A stretch of DNA of 64,000 bases. It comes from Eutreptiella sp. 'Long Island Sound 2002'. Its lineage: Eukaryota; Euglenozoa; Euglenophyceae; Eutreptiales; Eutreptiaceae. A model generated the notes under the pieces. It was not told the DNA's origin, searched no databases, and was given only the letters and a program-made list of their open reading frames with translations. Numbering within the stretch: position 1 is the first letter of the stretch; each line of letters opens with the position of its first letter. The DNA lies in assembly GCA_964036045.1 (NCBI GenBank), contig OZ038393.1, forward strand, positions 48,786,429 through 48,850,428, read 5' to 3'. A program made the translations under genes and the position numbers. Of the stretch, positions 1 to 9,424 are shown piece after piece.

Positions 1-2
1 TT

Positions 3-1184
3 CTCTACGTGGATTTCATCCACGGCCTACCACGCTTTGGCGGCTATGATAGTTGCCTCGTGGTCACCTGTGGTCTATCTCGCTTCACCCGTGTGTTCCC
101 TTGCAATAAGAAAACCACAGGTGAGCAGACTGTGAAAATGTTGGTCGAACAATGGTTCGAACCCTATGGAGCACCTAAGCAAGTGCACTCTGATGAAGAT
201 GTACGCATCCGCAGTGACACTGGGTGGTACAAACGAGTGCTAAATGCCCTCAACGTGGAGGTAACCACAGATGTGCCCTATACCCACACGTCTAATCCTC
301 TCTGTGAGAGACAGAACCGTGTGGTGGAGCAAAACGTAAGAATCCTGATGAAACAGGAGCGCACCAAGGACTGGGTACGCCTAGTGCCCTGGGCAGTGCT
401 GTCCATGAACTCACAGCGGAGCTCTTCTACGGGTTTCACCCCCCACGAACTGTTCCATGGAGGACGACCTGCTTGGTTCTTCAAAACTCCCTTTCCTGAG
501 GAATTCAAGAGCCCTGTGGGAGATTGGCTGGAACACAAGCAGTCTCTGGCTAACCAGGCTGGTACTAACCTGAGGCACATTCGTGACCGTGAAGAGAGCC
601 GACGGAACCGCCTACGGCGACCTGCCAGCTTCGAGGTTGGTGATCTTGTTTTGGTACACCATTCACGCCTACCCTCCTGGCCATGTAACTGCCTACAGGA
701 CCGTTACTTTGGACCCTATCGTATCATCAGGATAGATGGATCCAGGATCCATGTCAGGTGCAGTCCACGTCTAGGTGGTGAACTGCTGTGTGCACCTAAG
801 CAGTTGAGGCACTATCACTCCCCTGACGACTTGTCTTGGGATGAGTGGCGCCTCAGCGACAGTGAGATTGAACGTATAGACCTAGAGAACGCTGCCAGTC
901 CAGAGGAGGCAGACGAACTCGAAGAGATGACTGCCGATGAGATGGCAGTCGATGGTTACTACGTGGTTGCAGGTATTGCTCGCCACGAGTATAAACAGGG
1001 CTGGAAATTCCTTACCCTGTGGGATGGCTATGGGTTGTCTGAGGCGACCTGGGAACCTATGTCAGCCTTCATACAACCAGATGGGAGTATCAACCCCATC
1101 TTCCGCACTTACCTCGTTGAGAACAACGAGGGGCAGCTCCTAACCCGTGCTGAGACTATGTCCCAGCGTAAGAAGCGAATCTAA
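3..1184 (+). CDS. Chromovirus pol 3' part: integrase core and chromodomain (5'-truncated by window edge)
   Basis: C-terminal part of a Ty3-type pol polyprotein; integrase inserts element cDNA into chromatin. Reading is open to the left edge, so the true start lies outside; the GTG at 9 is an internal Val codon. Counting from that codon, the catalytic triad is visible: Asp in VDFIHG (residue 2), Asp in VHSDED (residue 62), Glu in NPLCERQNR (residue 100). The GPY-type region (DRYFGPYRII) follows, and a chromodomain at about 315-360 (GWKFLTLWDGY, then TWEP), which in chromoviruses is known to direct integration to marked heterochromatin. The frame is intact to TAA at 1182. RT and RNase H must lie left of the window. 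A polypurine tract and LTR follow within 200 bp. Family assignment is firm; the element's name is unknown. Confidence 0.9.
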   Translation, partial: LYVDFIHGLPRFGGYDSCLVVTCGLSRFTRVFPCNKKTTGEQTVKMLVEQWFEPYGAPKQVHSDEDVRIRSDTGWYKRVLNALNVEVTTDVPYTHTSNPLCERQNRVVEQNVRILMKQERTKDWVRLVPWAVLSMNSQRSSSTGFTPHELFHGGRPAWFFKTPFPEEFKSPVGDWLEHKQSLANQAGTNLRHIRDREESRRNRLRRPASFEVGDLVLVHHSRLPSWPCNCLQDRYFGPYRIIRIDGSRIHVRCSPRLGGELLCAPKQLRHYHSPDDLSWDEWRLSDSEIERIDLENAASPEEADELEEMTADEMAVDGYYVVAGIARHEYKQGWKFLTLWDGYGLSEATWEPMSAFIQPDGSINPIFRTYLVENNEGQLLTRAETMSQRKKRI

Positions 1185-1364
1185 TCTCCCTGTGTCAGTC
1201 TGTGCCCTGCAGACCCATGCCTATGGTTTCCAGCGTGAGCCAGGTGGCCGCTTATCATGATTGCAGCCACCCATCGAGTGTGTGCCTTGTTGACCATGTG
1301 TTGCATGGGTACTGCCCTAATGTAATGACCTTGGAGAGCCAACGAAGAACGGTGGCTTACTACA

Positions 1365-1375
1365 CCAGGGGGGAA
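1365..1375 (+). other. Polypurine tract of the first chromovirus
   Basis: A run of six G followed by AA lies 180 bp after the pol stop, directly before a TG dinucleotide that can open the 3' LTR. This is the usual place of the plus-strand primer of Ty3-type elements. Seen in sequence; role inferred from family. Confidence 0.65.
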
Positions 1376-3091
1376 TGACAAGCAAGGTGTTATGAGGCAA
1401 GGTGTGTCTTTCTTCCTTGAGGACAAGCGAGCCCACACCCTAACTGGTCCAGACCCATGGGGTTCTACCCTTCCTTACAGGGTTTACCATACGCCTAAGT
1501 GTGCTACGTATGTCTGTGTGTGTCTCACTACTCTCCCCAGCGTGGCTCCCGGAGACCGGGCTTTGCTGACGTCGGACCGAAGGTCCTAATCAGGTACTAT
1601 TACCACTCCTATGGCGCCCAATTTCTGTGCTGGCACCTATCCTTGGGGTAAGACGGCAAAAGCCCTACTTAGTAGAGGGGAGGGGTGGCCGAGTGTGCTA
1701 AGGGCATACAAAACGCCCATTTTTGTTACAGGCCAAAAGTTCAAGCACTCCCCTGCCCAGGAGGAAAAGCACGCGGGACAGAAGACACCACTACACTACA
1801 CTCACTAACGCCAGCACCGGCCTTCGAAGGCAGGGTGAGCACTCATCACTTGCACTCAACTCCTGCCAGGCCTGCTGACCCTAACCCCTACACGCGCTAC
1901 TGGGTGCTGCTGTCGAAGATCACTCAGGCCCTAGTGGCCCTCCTGTGAAGAGTACAAGAGAACACAGCGCTTATAAGCAGCTGTGGCCTAACAGGGGACG
2001 CCACAACGCGTTTCCCCTGCTAGGGCTTGGAGGGAAGGGGTGCTCTCGTTGCGTGCACAGCGCAGATGTCGTTCAAGTCGAACTGCCCTCGCGAGTACTG
2101 GCTGAGGCACAGTGATTTGATTTGTGATCAGCGCCCCTGTTTTGCTGGGGCAGAAAAATGGATAGCCGCCGAAGGCAGGTGCTGCGTGCACCAATCACCC
2201 TTAACCTCTCCCACCTGTACAACAGAGGCAAATGAAGGGGTGTTTGCGGCGGAGGAACCAAGCCACACTCCAGGTATTATACCCTTCTCAGTGTGACCTT
2301 TAATATACTGTCCGCAAACACGCTGACGGATCAGCTCCCCTGTCAAGCAAGCAAGCTTTAAGAGACTCCTCAGGTTCTCTTACAGAACGTACGGAGGAGC
2401 CTCTGGGTAACCTAAACAAGGTTTACCGTGCGCAATTTGCGTGGCCTACCCTTTAATGCATCATGTGCACGCAGGGAAGGGAGGCTGAACCACTGACTCA
2501 ACCAGGAGGTGAGCTTCTCCTGGGCTAACCTACCTTACTCACCATGCATCGTGTAAATGCTGAATTCAAACGAACACGAAACAAGCCTAAGCGTTTTAAG
2601 CAACCCTACTTTAACGCCACGGCCACACACGAACAAACGCTTTCTTTACTTACCTGTGAAGAAGAAAACAAGGGTAAATTTGGGGTCAGGGAAAGCGTCA
2701 CAGCGTGTGAATGCCTCGATTAGGCACATGCATCGCGACCACAGCGCATATTCTAACCCTACGTGCGCGCTGCGCGCTCCATTCGCATCGCATACCTTTC
2801 ATTCCTGTTTTTACCTGTGCAGAGCACGAGAGAAGAACACCCGACCCCCCAACGAGCACAGCGTTGACAACCCTAACGTTTTAACGAAACAACCAACACG
2901 AACGCAATGCGTGAGTGTGAGGTGACACTGACATACCTGAGAGATGGGTTGGTGACCTGCGCTGTGGTGTGGGCTGAATTTGAATACTTGACTCTGAAGT
3001 TTATAAAAATTTTGATGCAACTGTGCAAAATTTTCCTTTAGAAGTTTAAAAACTACGGCTCATACCTTCTCCTCCAAAAGCTGTTTACGCT
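1376..3091 (+). repeat. Probable 3' LTR of first chromovirus, right limit unresolved
   Basis: Starts with TGACAAG right after the polypurine tract. The 5' partner is outside the window, so the right end cannot be set by comparison; I give the junction with the next element as outer bound. TATA-like stretches are seen near 2302 and 3000. No credible protein-coding reading was seen here. The LTR may end earlier, with flanking DNA filling the rest. Confidence 0.45.
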
Positions 3092-3203
3092 TGCCCCGTC
3101 TAAAGATCCTGCGAGGTTTGTCGATTGGGATTTTGGATTTCGGATTTTGAGAAACAAAGAGGCACAGGAGTGCAGTCGAGTTCCCAAGAAACAAACCACA
3201 ACA
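3092..3203 (+). repeat. Truncated 5' LTR of second chromovirus
   Basis: Matches the last 113 bases of the LTR at 12975-13275 with one C/G substitution and one extra A in the 3' copy. It ends in AACA, as the 3' copy does. Upstream of 3092 the two sequences are unrelated, so the first ~190 bases of this LTR, including its promoter part, are missing or replaced. Confidence 0.9.
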
Positions 3204-3205
3204 AG

Positions 3206-3223
3206 TGGTAGCCAGCTAGGTGG
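3206..3223 (+). other. Putative primer binding site
   Basis: Two bases after the LTR end comes TGGTAGCCAGCTAGG, starting with the TGG that pairs with a tRNA 3' CCA. It does not look like the common initiator-Met site of plant Ty3 elements; the priming tRNA would end in GGCTACCA. Position supports the call; the tRNA is not identified. Confidence 0.45.
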
Positions 3224-3296
3224 CGGGGAGGATCAATCTTCGAGATTAATCTTCGACGCCGCAACGCCGTCAACTTGATTTGAACTTCGATCTACA

Positions 3297-4964
3297 ATGG
3301 AGCGGCCCTTCGACGACGCAGCTATGCTGCATTTCATCAGAGACAGTTTGTTTCGAAGTGATTCACCCTTGCATCACGAATTTTCGACCTCGTTAGAGAA
3401 GTTCATCGCAGAGCGCATCGCTAGTCGAGAAAGCCAGTGGTTTCCATGTCTCTCTCGTGATCTTCACAGCTGTTTGCAGAAGCTTGCAGATACTGAAGCC
3501 AAAGTTATCGAATTGGAACACCGCATCGATGTATTGCAGGCAACAGCAGCAAGTGCTACCGCAGCAACTGAACAACGCGTCGATGTATTGCAGGCAACAG
3601 CAGCAAGTGCTACAGCAGCAACAGGCCAGAGCATCGATACCTTGCAGTCCTCGACAGAAAATGCAACTCAAGCTGCTGCAAATGAGCTTCGACGCGTAGA
3701 ACATGAATTCTCGCAATGTTACGCTCTTCTCAACGAATTTGTACGAACTTCGAGTGCACCACCTCCGAACAACATCCAGTTTCCGCAACCACAACAACAA
3801 CAGTTTCCGCAACCACTGTCTTCTTCGAATTCGAACCAACCTCACCCCCCACAACAACCACTCCTACAGCGGCCTACCTTCGAACCACTACCCAAGTTCG
3901 TAGTTCAACGTGCTCCTTCGCAGGAGAGTTTGGGACGCTGCGTCGAGCGCCTGAACAAACTGGTCAAGAGGTTCACGGGTAAACCTGGATGTGGAGAATT
4001 TCGAACATGGAAAGAAGATTTACTACGAGCCTTCACTTTGTCGGACATCACCTCACCCGTCGATCAGGCAGCAACGATGTCATTCCTTCTCGATGGTGAT
4101 GCCGCTGAGTACTATCATAGCCTGACGAAAGTTGTACAGGACGACTGGTTCGAGCTCATGCGTGTGTTAGGCCAGCGTTTCGACTGCATATCCCATGAGC
4201 CAGTGTATTTGTCGAGAATGTTGAGCTTGAAAGAGAGCGAGTTTCCCCGACATGCAGATTATGTTCAAGAATTTCGTACATGCGTTATCAAGTCGAAGGT
4301 CAACACGAATGAACTCCAGATGGGTTACCTCGTCAGCTCTCGATTTGTTGGAGGGTTGTCGAATGACGCTGTACGCCGGCAGTACATCGTTGAAGTCCGT
4401 TCGAGATGGCGTTCTAATAATCTATTTGGATTTGATACCTTGGTAGAGACCATCGCGGAAGCCTACATTGCGGCTGGGTATCAACTGGAAGAAGTACAGA
4501 ACGCATCGAGAACGACATCAGATCACACCCTGGGTCCTGCAGTGTCGAGACCCCTGCCCATCATGGTACCACCTACTTCGACTTCCACGTTTCCATCGAA
4601 CCCTATGCCAACACCACACGTCACCCCGTTACCGACCCCAGCTGCGGCGCCCACGGCTTCGACCGTGGCAGAGCTGATGAATCTCGATGCAATTGCCAAG
4701 CTTCGAGAAGAGTTGCATGCCTACATTGGTGAACGGTTCGGACGTCAACATGGCGGACGCCAAGATGGTCGAGAAAGCAGACGTTGCTACAATTGTGGCG
4801 AACAAGGACACTTGGCCCGCGACTGTCCAAAAGGTCGACCGCCATCCCGAGGACGAGAACGTTGGGAATCACGGTCGAACACACCGAAACGAGATCAAAG
4901 ACGAGACAGCAAGGGACGGTTTCGATCCCGCTCCAAGAGCAGAGAAAGGCCTACAACGGCCTAG
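3297..4964 (+). CDS. gag: Gag polyprotein of second chromovirus
   Basis: Structural protein of 555 aa forming the virus-like particle and binding element RNA. The first ATG after the leader is used. Residues ~60-140 are helical and Ala-rich and include a tandem repeat (IDVLQATAASATAAT, two and a half copies). Residues ~155-200 are Gln/Pro-rich. A capsid-like region with many charged residues follows at ~225-400. A CCHC zinc knuckle (CYNCGEQGHLARDC) lies at about residues 498-511, followed by an Arg/Ser-rich basic tail. The frame is intact and ends with TAG. Pol is read in the +1 frame relative to gag and overlaps its 3' end, so a frameshift would be needed for a Gag-Pol fusion; no slip site is proven. 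Confidence 0.9.
   Translation: MERPFDDAAMLHFIRDSLFRSDSPLHHEFSTSLEKFIAERIASRESQWFPCLSRDLHSCLQKLADTEAKVIELEHRIDVLQATAASATAATEQRVDVLQATAASATAATGQSIDTLQSSTENATQAAANELRRVEHEFSQCYALLNEFVRTSSAPPPNNIQFPQPQQQQFPQPLSSSNSNQPHPPQQPLLQRPTFEPLPKFVVQRAPSQESLGRCVERLNKLVKRFTGKPGCGEFRTWKEDLLRAFTLSDITSPVDQAATMSFLLDGDAAEYYHSLTKVVQDDWFELMRVLGQRFDCISHEPVYLSRMLSLKESEFPRHADYVQEFRTCVIKSKVNTNELQMGYLVSSRFVGGLSNDAVRRQYIVEVRSRWRSNNLFGFDTLVETIAEAYIAAGYQLEEVQNASRTTSDHTLGPAVSRPLPIMVPPTSTSTFPSNPMPTPHVTPLPTPAAAPTASTVAELMNLDAIAKLREELHAYIGERFGRQHGGRQDGRESRRCYNCGEQGHLARDCPKGRPPSRGRERWESRSNTPKRDQRRDSKGRFRSRSKSRERPTTA
3522..3647 (+). repeat. 54-bp in-frame tandem repeat inside gag
   Basis: Units begin at 3522 and 3576, with a shorter third unit from 3630. 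Each full unit codes for 18 residues of the form R-I/V-DVLQATAASATAAT. Length is a multiple of three, so copy number can change without breaking the frame. The encoded stretch looks like a helical linker. Confidence 0.8.
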
Positions 4965-5001
4965 AAAACGATTCCGAAGACCTGGTGGCGGACGTCCTTG
5001 A

Positions 5002-5871
5002 GAAGAGCTGAACACCACCACCAGCACCAATAAACCCGAAAAGAATTCGACGCTTGGAAGTGTCACTGTCAAAGGAACCGAACCTGAGCATGCGTCTCTG
5101 TTCACGGTTCGAGGGCGCATTTGCGCATGTCGTGAAGACTCCTTTGACTCCAGCGTGGAACTGTTGGTCGACTGTGGAGCGACCAGTGACTTTATGTCGA
5201 TGCAAACAGCAAAGAGGGCGCGACTTCCCCTCTATAAACTGAGAAACCCCGGACATATCTTGACAGCAGGAGGTGTCCAAGTCGAAGTACGGTACTGGAC
5301 GCGAGCTTATGTTCGAGTTGGAGAGCTTGTATTTCGTCATCACTTCAAGATCTTGGAGATTTTGCCGGATGTAGTGCTTGGAGTACCATGGCTTCGAAGC
5401 TACAATCCAACTGTCAACTGGAAGGAGCGATACGCCGATATCCAACATGGTTCGATTTCGTACCGGTTGTCTTTTGGCGAATCACGACACTCCACCCAGC
5501 TGCAGTTTCAAGCAGCTTCGAAGCTGGACCTTCTTTCGATACTTTCATCCAGTTCCTCGAAAGCGAGTCCGGTTGGGAATCCTACCTCACATGCCAACGA
5601 ACACCCTGACCTACACTCGTCGACACACGCTCAGCGCAGTACTGACACGTACGATGAGTCCGAAACGGAAGATGGTATCACCGATGAGGAGTGCAGCGAT
5701 ATGCAGATTGAGTACATTTCGTTGCCGAAACTCAAAAGAGAGATCCGTCGATCTGATTTCACGGGAGATCAAGTATTTCTGTGTTGCATGCCTCGACCAG
5801 CAGTGCCGGTCGATGAAATGTATAAGATGCAAGCCAGTGATGGCAATGATGACGGGCTTGACCCTGTTTGA
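5002..5871 (+). CDS. pro: Retropepsin region of pol, second chromovirus
   Basis: Aspartic protease that would process Gag and Pol. The frame (position 1 mod 3) is open from 5002 to TGA at 5869, and the same frame holds RT further on. The active-site motif reads LLVDCGATSDFM, so the usual Ser/Thr after the catalytic Asp is Cys. The flap-side motif is DVVLGVPWL. A long Ser/Glu-rich linker follows. There is no clear start codon, as expected for a product made by frameshift from gag or as part of Pol. TGA codons at 4999, 5869 and 5887 lie in the otherwise open pol frame. The upstream stretch 4687-4998 in the same frame overlaps gag. Confidence 0.85.
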   Translation, partial: EELNTTTSTNKPEKNSTLGSVTVKGTEPEHASLFTVRGRICACREDSFDSSVELLVDCGATSDFMSMQTAKRARLPLYKLRNPGHILTAGGVQVEVRYWTRAYVRVGELVFRHHFKILEILPDVVLGVPWLRSYNPTVNWKERYADIQHGSISYRLSFGESRHSTQLQFQAASKLDLLSILSSSSSKASPVGNPTSHANEHPDLHSSTHAQRSTDTYDESETEDGITDEECSDMQIEYISLPKLKREIRRSDFTGDQVFLCCMPRPAVPVDEMYKMQASDGNDDGLDPV

Positions 5872-5889
5872 CGCAAACTACCGAGTTGA

Positions 5890-8800
5890 TTACACAAGTG
5901 GGCGTACCTCTACCACCGGGAGAAAGCGGAATATGGAGACCTACCTCCGCATCGACCTGGAAGAGACCATCGAATACGCCTCGATTCAGAAGACAATCCA
6001 CCGTGGGTACACCCTTACAAAATGGATCCGAGCCAACTAGATGAACTTCAACGACAATTGGACAAGTTGCAGCGATCTGGTCGCATCAGACCATCCTCGA
6101 GTCCATACGGAGCGGGTTGCCTACTGGTGAAGAAAGCGAATGGTTAATGGCGTATGTGCGTCGACTACCGAGCGTTGAATACACGAACTGTACGAGATCG
6201 ATATCCTTTGCCATCGATCCAATCCATCTTGAGTACACTGGGGGGTTCCACCGTATTCTCAAAGATTGACCTTGTTAGTGGGTTCCACCAGATCCGCATT
6301 CAAGACGAAGATATCGAGAAAACCGCCTTCAATACACAATTTGGCGCCTTCCAGTGGGTTGTTATGCCCTTTGGCCTCTGCAATGCGCCATCGACGTTCC
6401 AACGCGTCGTGAATGATGTCCTTCGAGACCACTTGGGGATCTTTTTATGGGTGTACATTGACGACATCCTCGTCTTCTCGAAGGATGCGGACGAACACCA
6501 ACGACACCTCGACCTGGTACATGAACTACTCCGTAAGCACCAGCTCTTCCCCTGCATCGATAAATCCACATTCTTTCAGCGTCGAGTGCCCTTCTGCGGA
6601 TACATCATCAACCAAGATGGAGTACACATGGACCCCGAAAAGATCAAGGTCATTCGAGGTTGGCCTCCACCAACTACGGTCCATGAAGTTCGACAGTTCA
6701 TTGGATTGTGTGGATTTTATCAGCAGTTTGTCGAAGGGTTCCAAGCTGTCGCAGCCCCTCTGACTGCAATGTTTAAGGCAGACTTCGAGTGGGAATGGAC
6801 AGCCGTCCACCAAGCTTCCTTCGACAAGCTGAAGCAGGCGATGATCAGCGCGACACATCTCAGTGCTATCGACCCCCTACAGCCGTATCACCTGTACACA
6901 GACGCTTCGAAAGACTGCGTGGGTGCTACGCTGGCACAACGATGTGCGCATGGGCAGTACAAGGGACATCTTCCACCTATTGCCTTCATGTCGCGGAAAA
7001 TGCAGCCTGCCGAAACTCGATACCGGATTCGGGAACAGGAGTTGTTGGCCATCGTATTAGCTTTGAAACAATGGTTTCACCTACTTCGAGGACCGCAGCA
7101 GGTGCACGTGCACACTGACCACGAAAGTCTTCGATATCCCAAGACCTGTCCTCGACCGCTGACACCACGGCAAGCACGATGGTCCCTATTCCTCAAGGAA
7201 TACAACCTGACGTTGTGGTACGTGCCGGGCCTCGAGAACCCTGCGGCAGACGCCTGCTCCCGTCTAACTTCGCGGCAGTTGATGGATATCGAAAATGCCA
7301 CACGTACACGAGCTTTCGCAATTCCCCTGGTCGAAGATTGGGCTTCACCGGAAGGAGAACCTGTCGATGAGTTCCTACATGTACTCGAAGACTCATTCTC
7401 TCATGACGAGGTGTGGCCCCAGCCGTACGACCACCTGTACGTTTCACTACGAAGCGGACGCTCCGTAGGGAAGGAACGTGACGCAGATGAGCTTGCGGAA
7501 CCAGCCCTCCAATTCGACACCGAACCCGCCGTCGAGCCGGAGGACCTGGAGCCGCGACCGTCGAGCGCGACAACTGCGGAGCCGGAGGACCTGAGACTGG
7601 ATCCAGCACCATCGGACGAGATCATGGCTGACAATTCACACCAACCAAACATTCATCTCGATGAGGCTGGCAATGAGCCAGACACGTCTACTGACACCGA
7701 CGACCTCCCCGATGTAAGCATGGATCGCCCCCTTCGAGTCACCTTTGGCAATGAACTTCGATACGCACCGACCATGGCGGAACTGATTCGCTGTCGACGT
7801 CACCGTGACGGCACGTTGCAATCGGTTCCCTTGCCGAAGGTTGGGTCGAACACGCCGTACCGTTCGAGTCTTAAGGGTACACACCGCCGAGTACATCGAC
7901 ATTATCAGTGCAAAGACTTGACTTCGACAGCTGTGTGGGCGACAGCCTATCCGGAGGACCCCCGGACGAAACACATCTACGAAGTCGCGATTCCAAGCCT
8001 TGCGGCACGACACCAGCTTCGAGATGCCAAGTTGTCCTTCGATGATGGCAAATTCTTCCATTTGTCGACGATGGGCAAACGTGTGCTTGTCCCACGAACG
8101 CTGGTTACGTGGATTGTGGCTATGTATCACGAGTCGGAGTTCTATGGCCACTCAGGAGTCCTTCGAACCATGGCCCTGATTAAGCGCGACTACGTATGTT
8201 CACACCTACGACACTATGTCGAGCGATACATACTAAGTTGCGATGTCTGTCAAGCGGCGAAATCAAGACGAGTCGACACCGCCAGAGTCCCAAGACCCTT
8301 GCCGGTGCCCGACACCAAATGGCACAGTGTGTCCATCGATTGGGTTTCGGGATTTCGGCCGACCACAAGGAGCCATGATGCCATCATGACTGTAGTCGAC
8401 CGATTCTCCAAGCGTGGAATGTTCATCCCTTGTCGCAAGGATATGACAGCCGACGACCTCATCTATGTGTTCCTACGTGGGGTTATTCGATTGCAAGGAT
8501 GCCCTCGACAAATTGTTTCTGACCGAGACAAGCTGTTCGAGTCTCAGGCGTGGAAGGACTTGGCCCAGCGCTTCAAGATTGAGATGCATCAAACAGTGGC
8601 CAACCGCCCTCGAGGCAATGGCCTGGCGGAGCGTAGCAATCAGTCCATCCTCCAGCGCCTGCGTACACACGGCATCTTCGGCAACAACGAGTGGGATGTC
8701 GACCTCCTGTTCGCTGAAATCCAGTTCAACAACCTGACATCGAATAGTCTTCGACTATCCCCGTTCGAGATAGATGAAGGACGAACACCCCATTTTCCAT

Positions 8801-9375
8801 TGGATTTTCCCCGAATGACTTCTCATACACATGAACCATCGACCGTGAATGATTACATGCAACGAGCGGAACGTACCTTCGATTCTGTGCGTGCAATGCT
8901 TGCCGAGGAACATCGACGCCAGATGCATGTGGTCCTGCAAATGGACCGACACGTTCGAGTGCCTGAAGTCGGTGAACGATGGTGGGTGTTGGTGCCTGAA
9001 TATCGACATAAAGGGAAACTCGATGTTGTCTGGTGCAGCCCTTACAAAATACTCGAGGTACTAAACAAGGGCGAGAATGTCCAACTGGACATCCCTGCCC
9101 CCTTCAATGGGTTGCGAGTTTTCAATTGGGACACCATAAAAACCTACGTCCATCGAGAGGGACAGCCGGTGTGGGAGTTTCCGATGCCCCCTGTCAAAAC
9201 TGGAGAATCTCCTCGACTTGTCAAGATTGTGGCTAGACATCGAGTCGGATCTAAAAAGCGCCGCACATTCCTGTACCGTTGTGAATGCGATGACGACACA
9301 TGGTCTTGGGTGTCGAGCAAGGCTCTAGAGGAGGATCCTGTGTACCTTGAGTTCCTTCGACTCCACCCTGAGTAA
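5890..9375 (+). pseudogene. pol: RT-RNase H-integrase-chromodomain region of pol, one in-frame stop
   Basis: Continues the protease frame after TGA at 5887; a TAA at 6145-6147 interrupts the RT N-terminus between KKANG and WRMCVDYRALN. From the Met at 6154 (1,073 codons): RT with FSKIDLVSGFHQI and YIDDIL (residues 101-106); RNase H with D250, E296 and D322; an Asp/Glu/Pro-rich linker (~440-520); integrase HHCC (H659, H666, C696, C699) and the DDE triad D729, D790, E826 with 35 residues between the last two; and a C-terminal chromodomain-like end (residues ~1020-1065, IVARHRVGSKKRRTFLY, then TWSWV). Every catalytic residue I checked is present; only the stop codons make it non-functional. The frame ends with TAA at 9373. 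Confidence 0.9.
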
Positions 9376-9424
9376 CTGAGTAACACCCTTACTCTTCTCT
9401 GCAGCGTGGTTTTTCGAAAAACTC

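Noticed and set aside
9-9. GTG at 9 as a start codon for the first integrase reading
   Set aside because: The frame is open to the window edge and the preceding codons continue the integrase sequence, so this is an internal Val.
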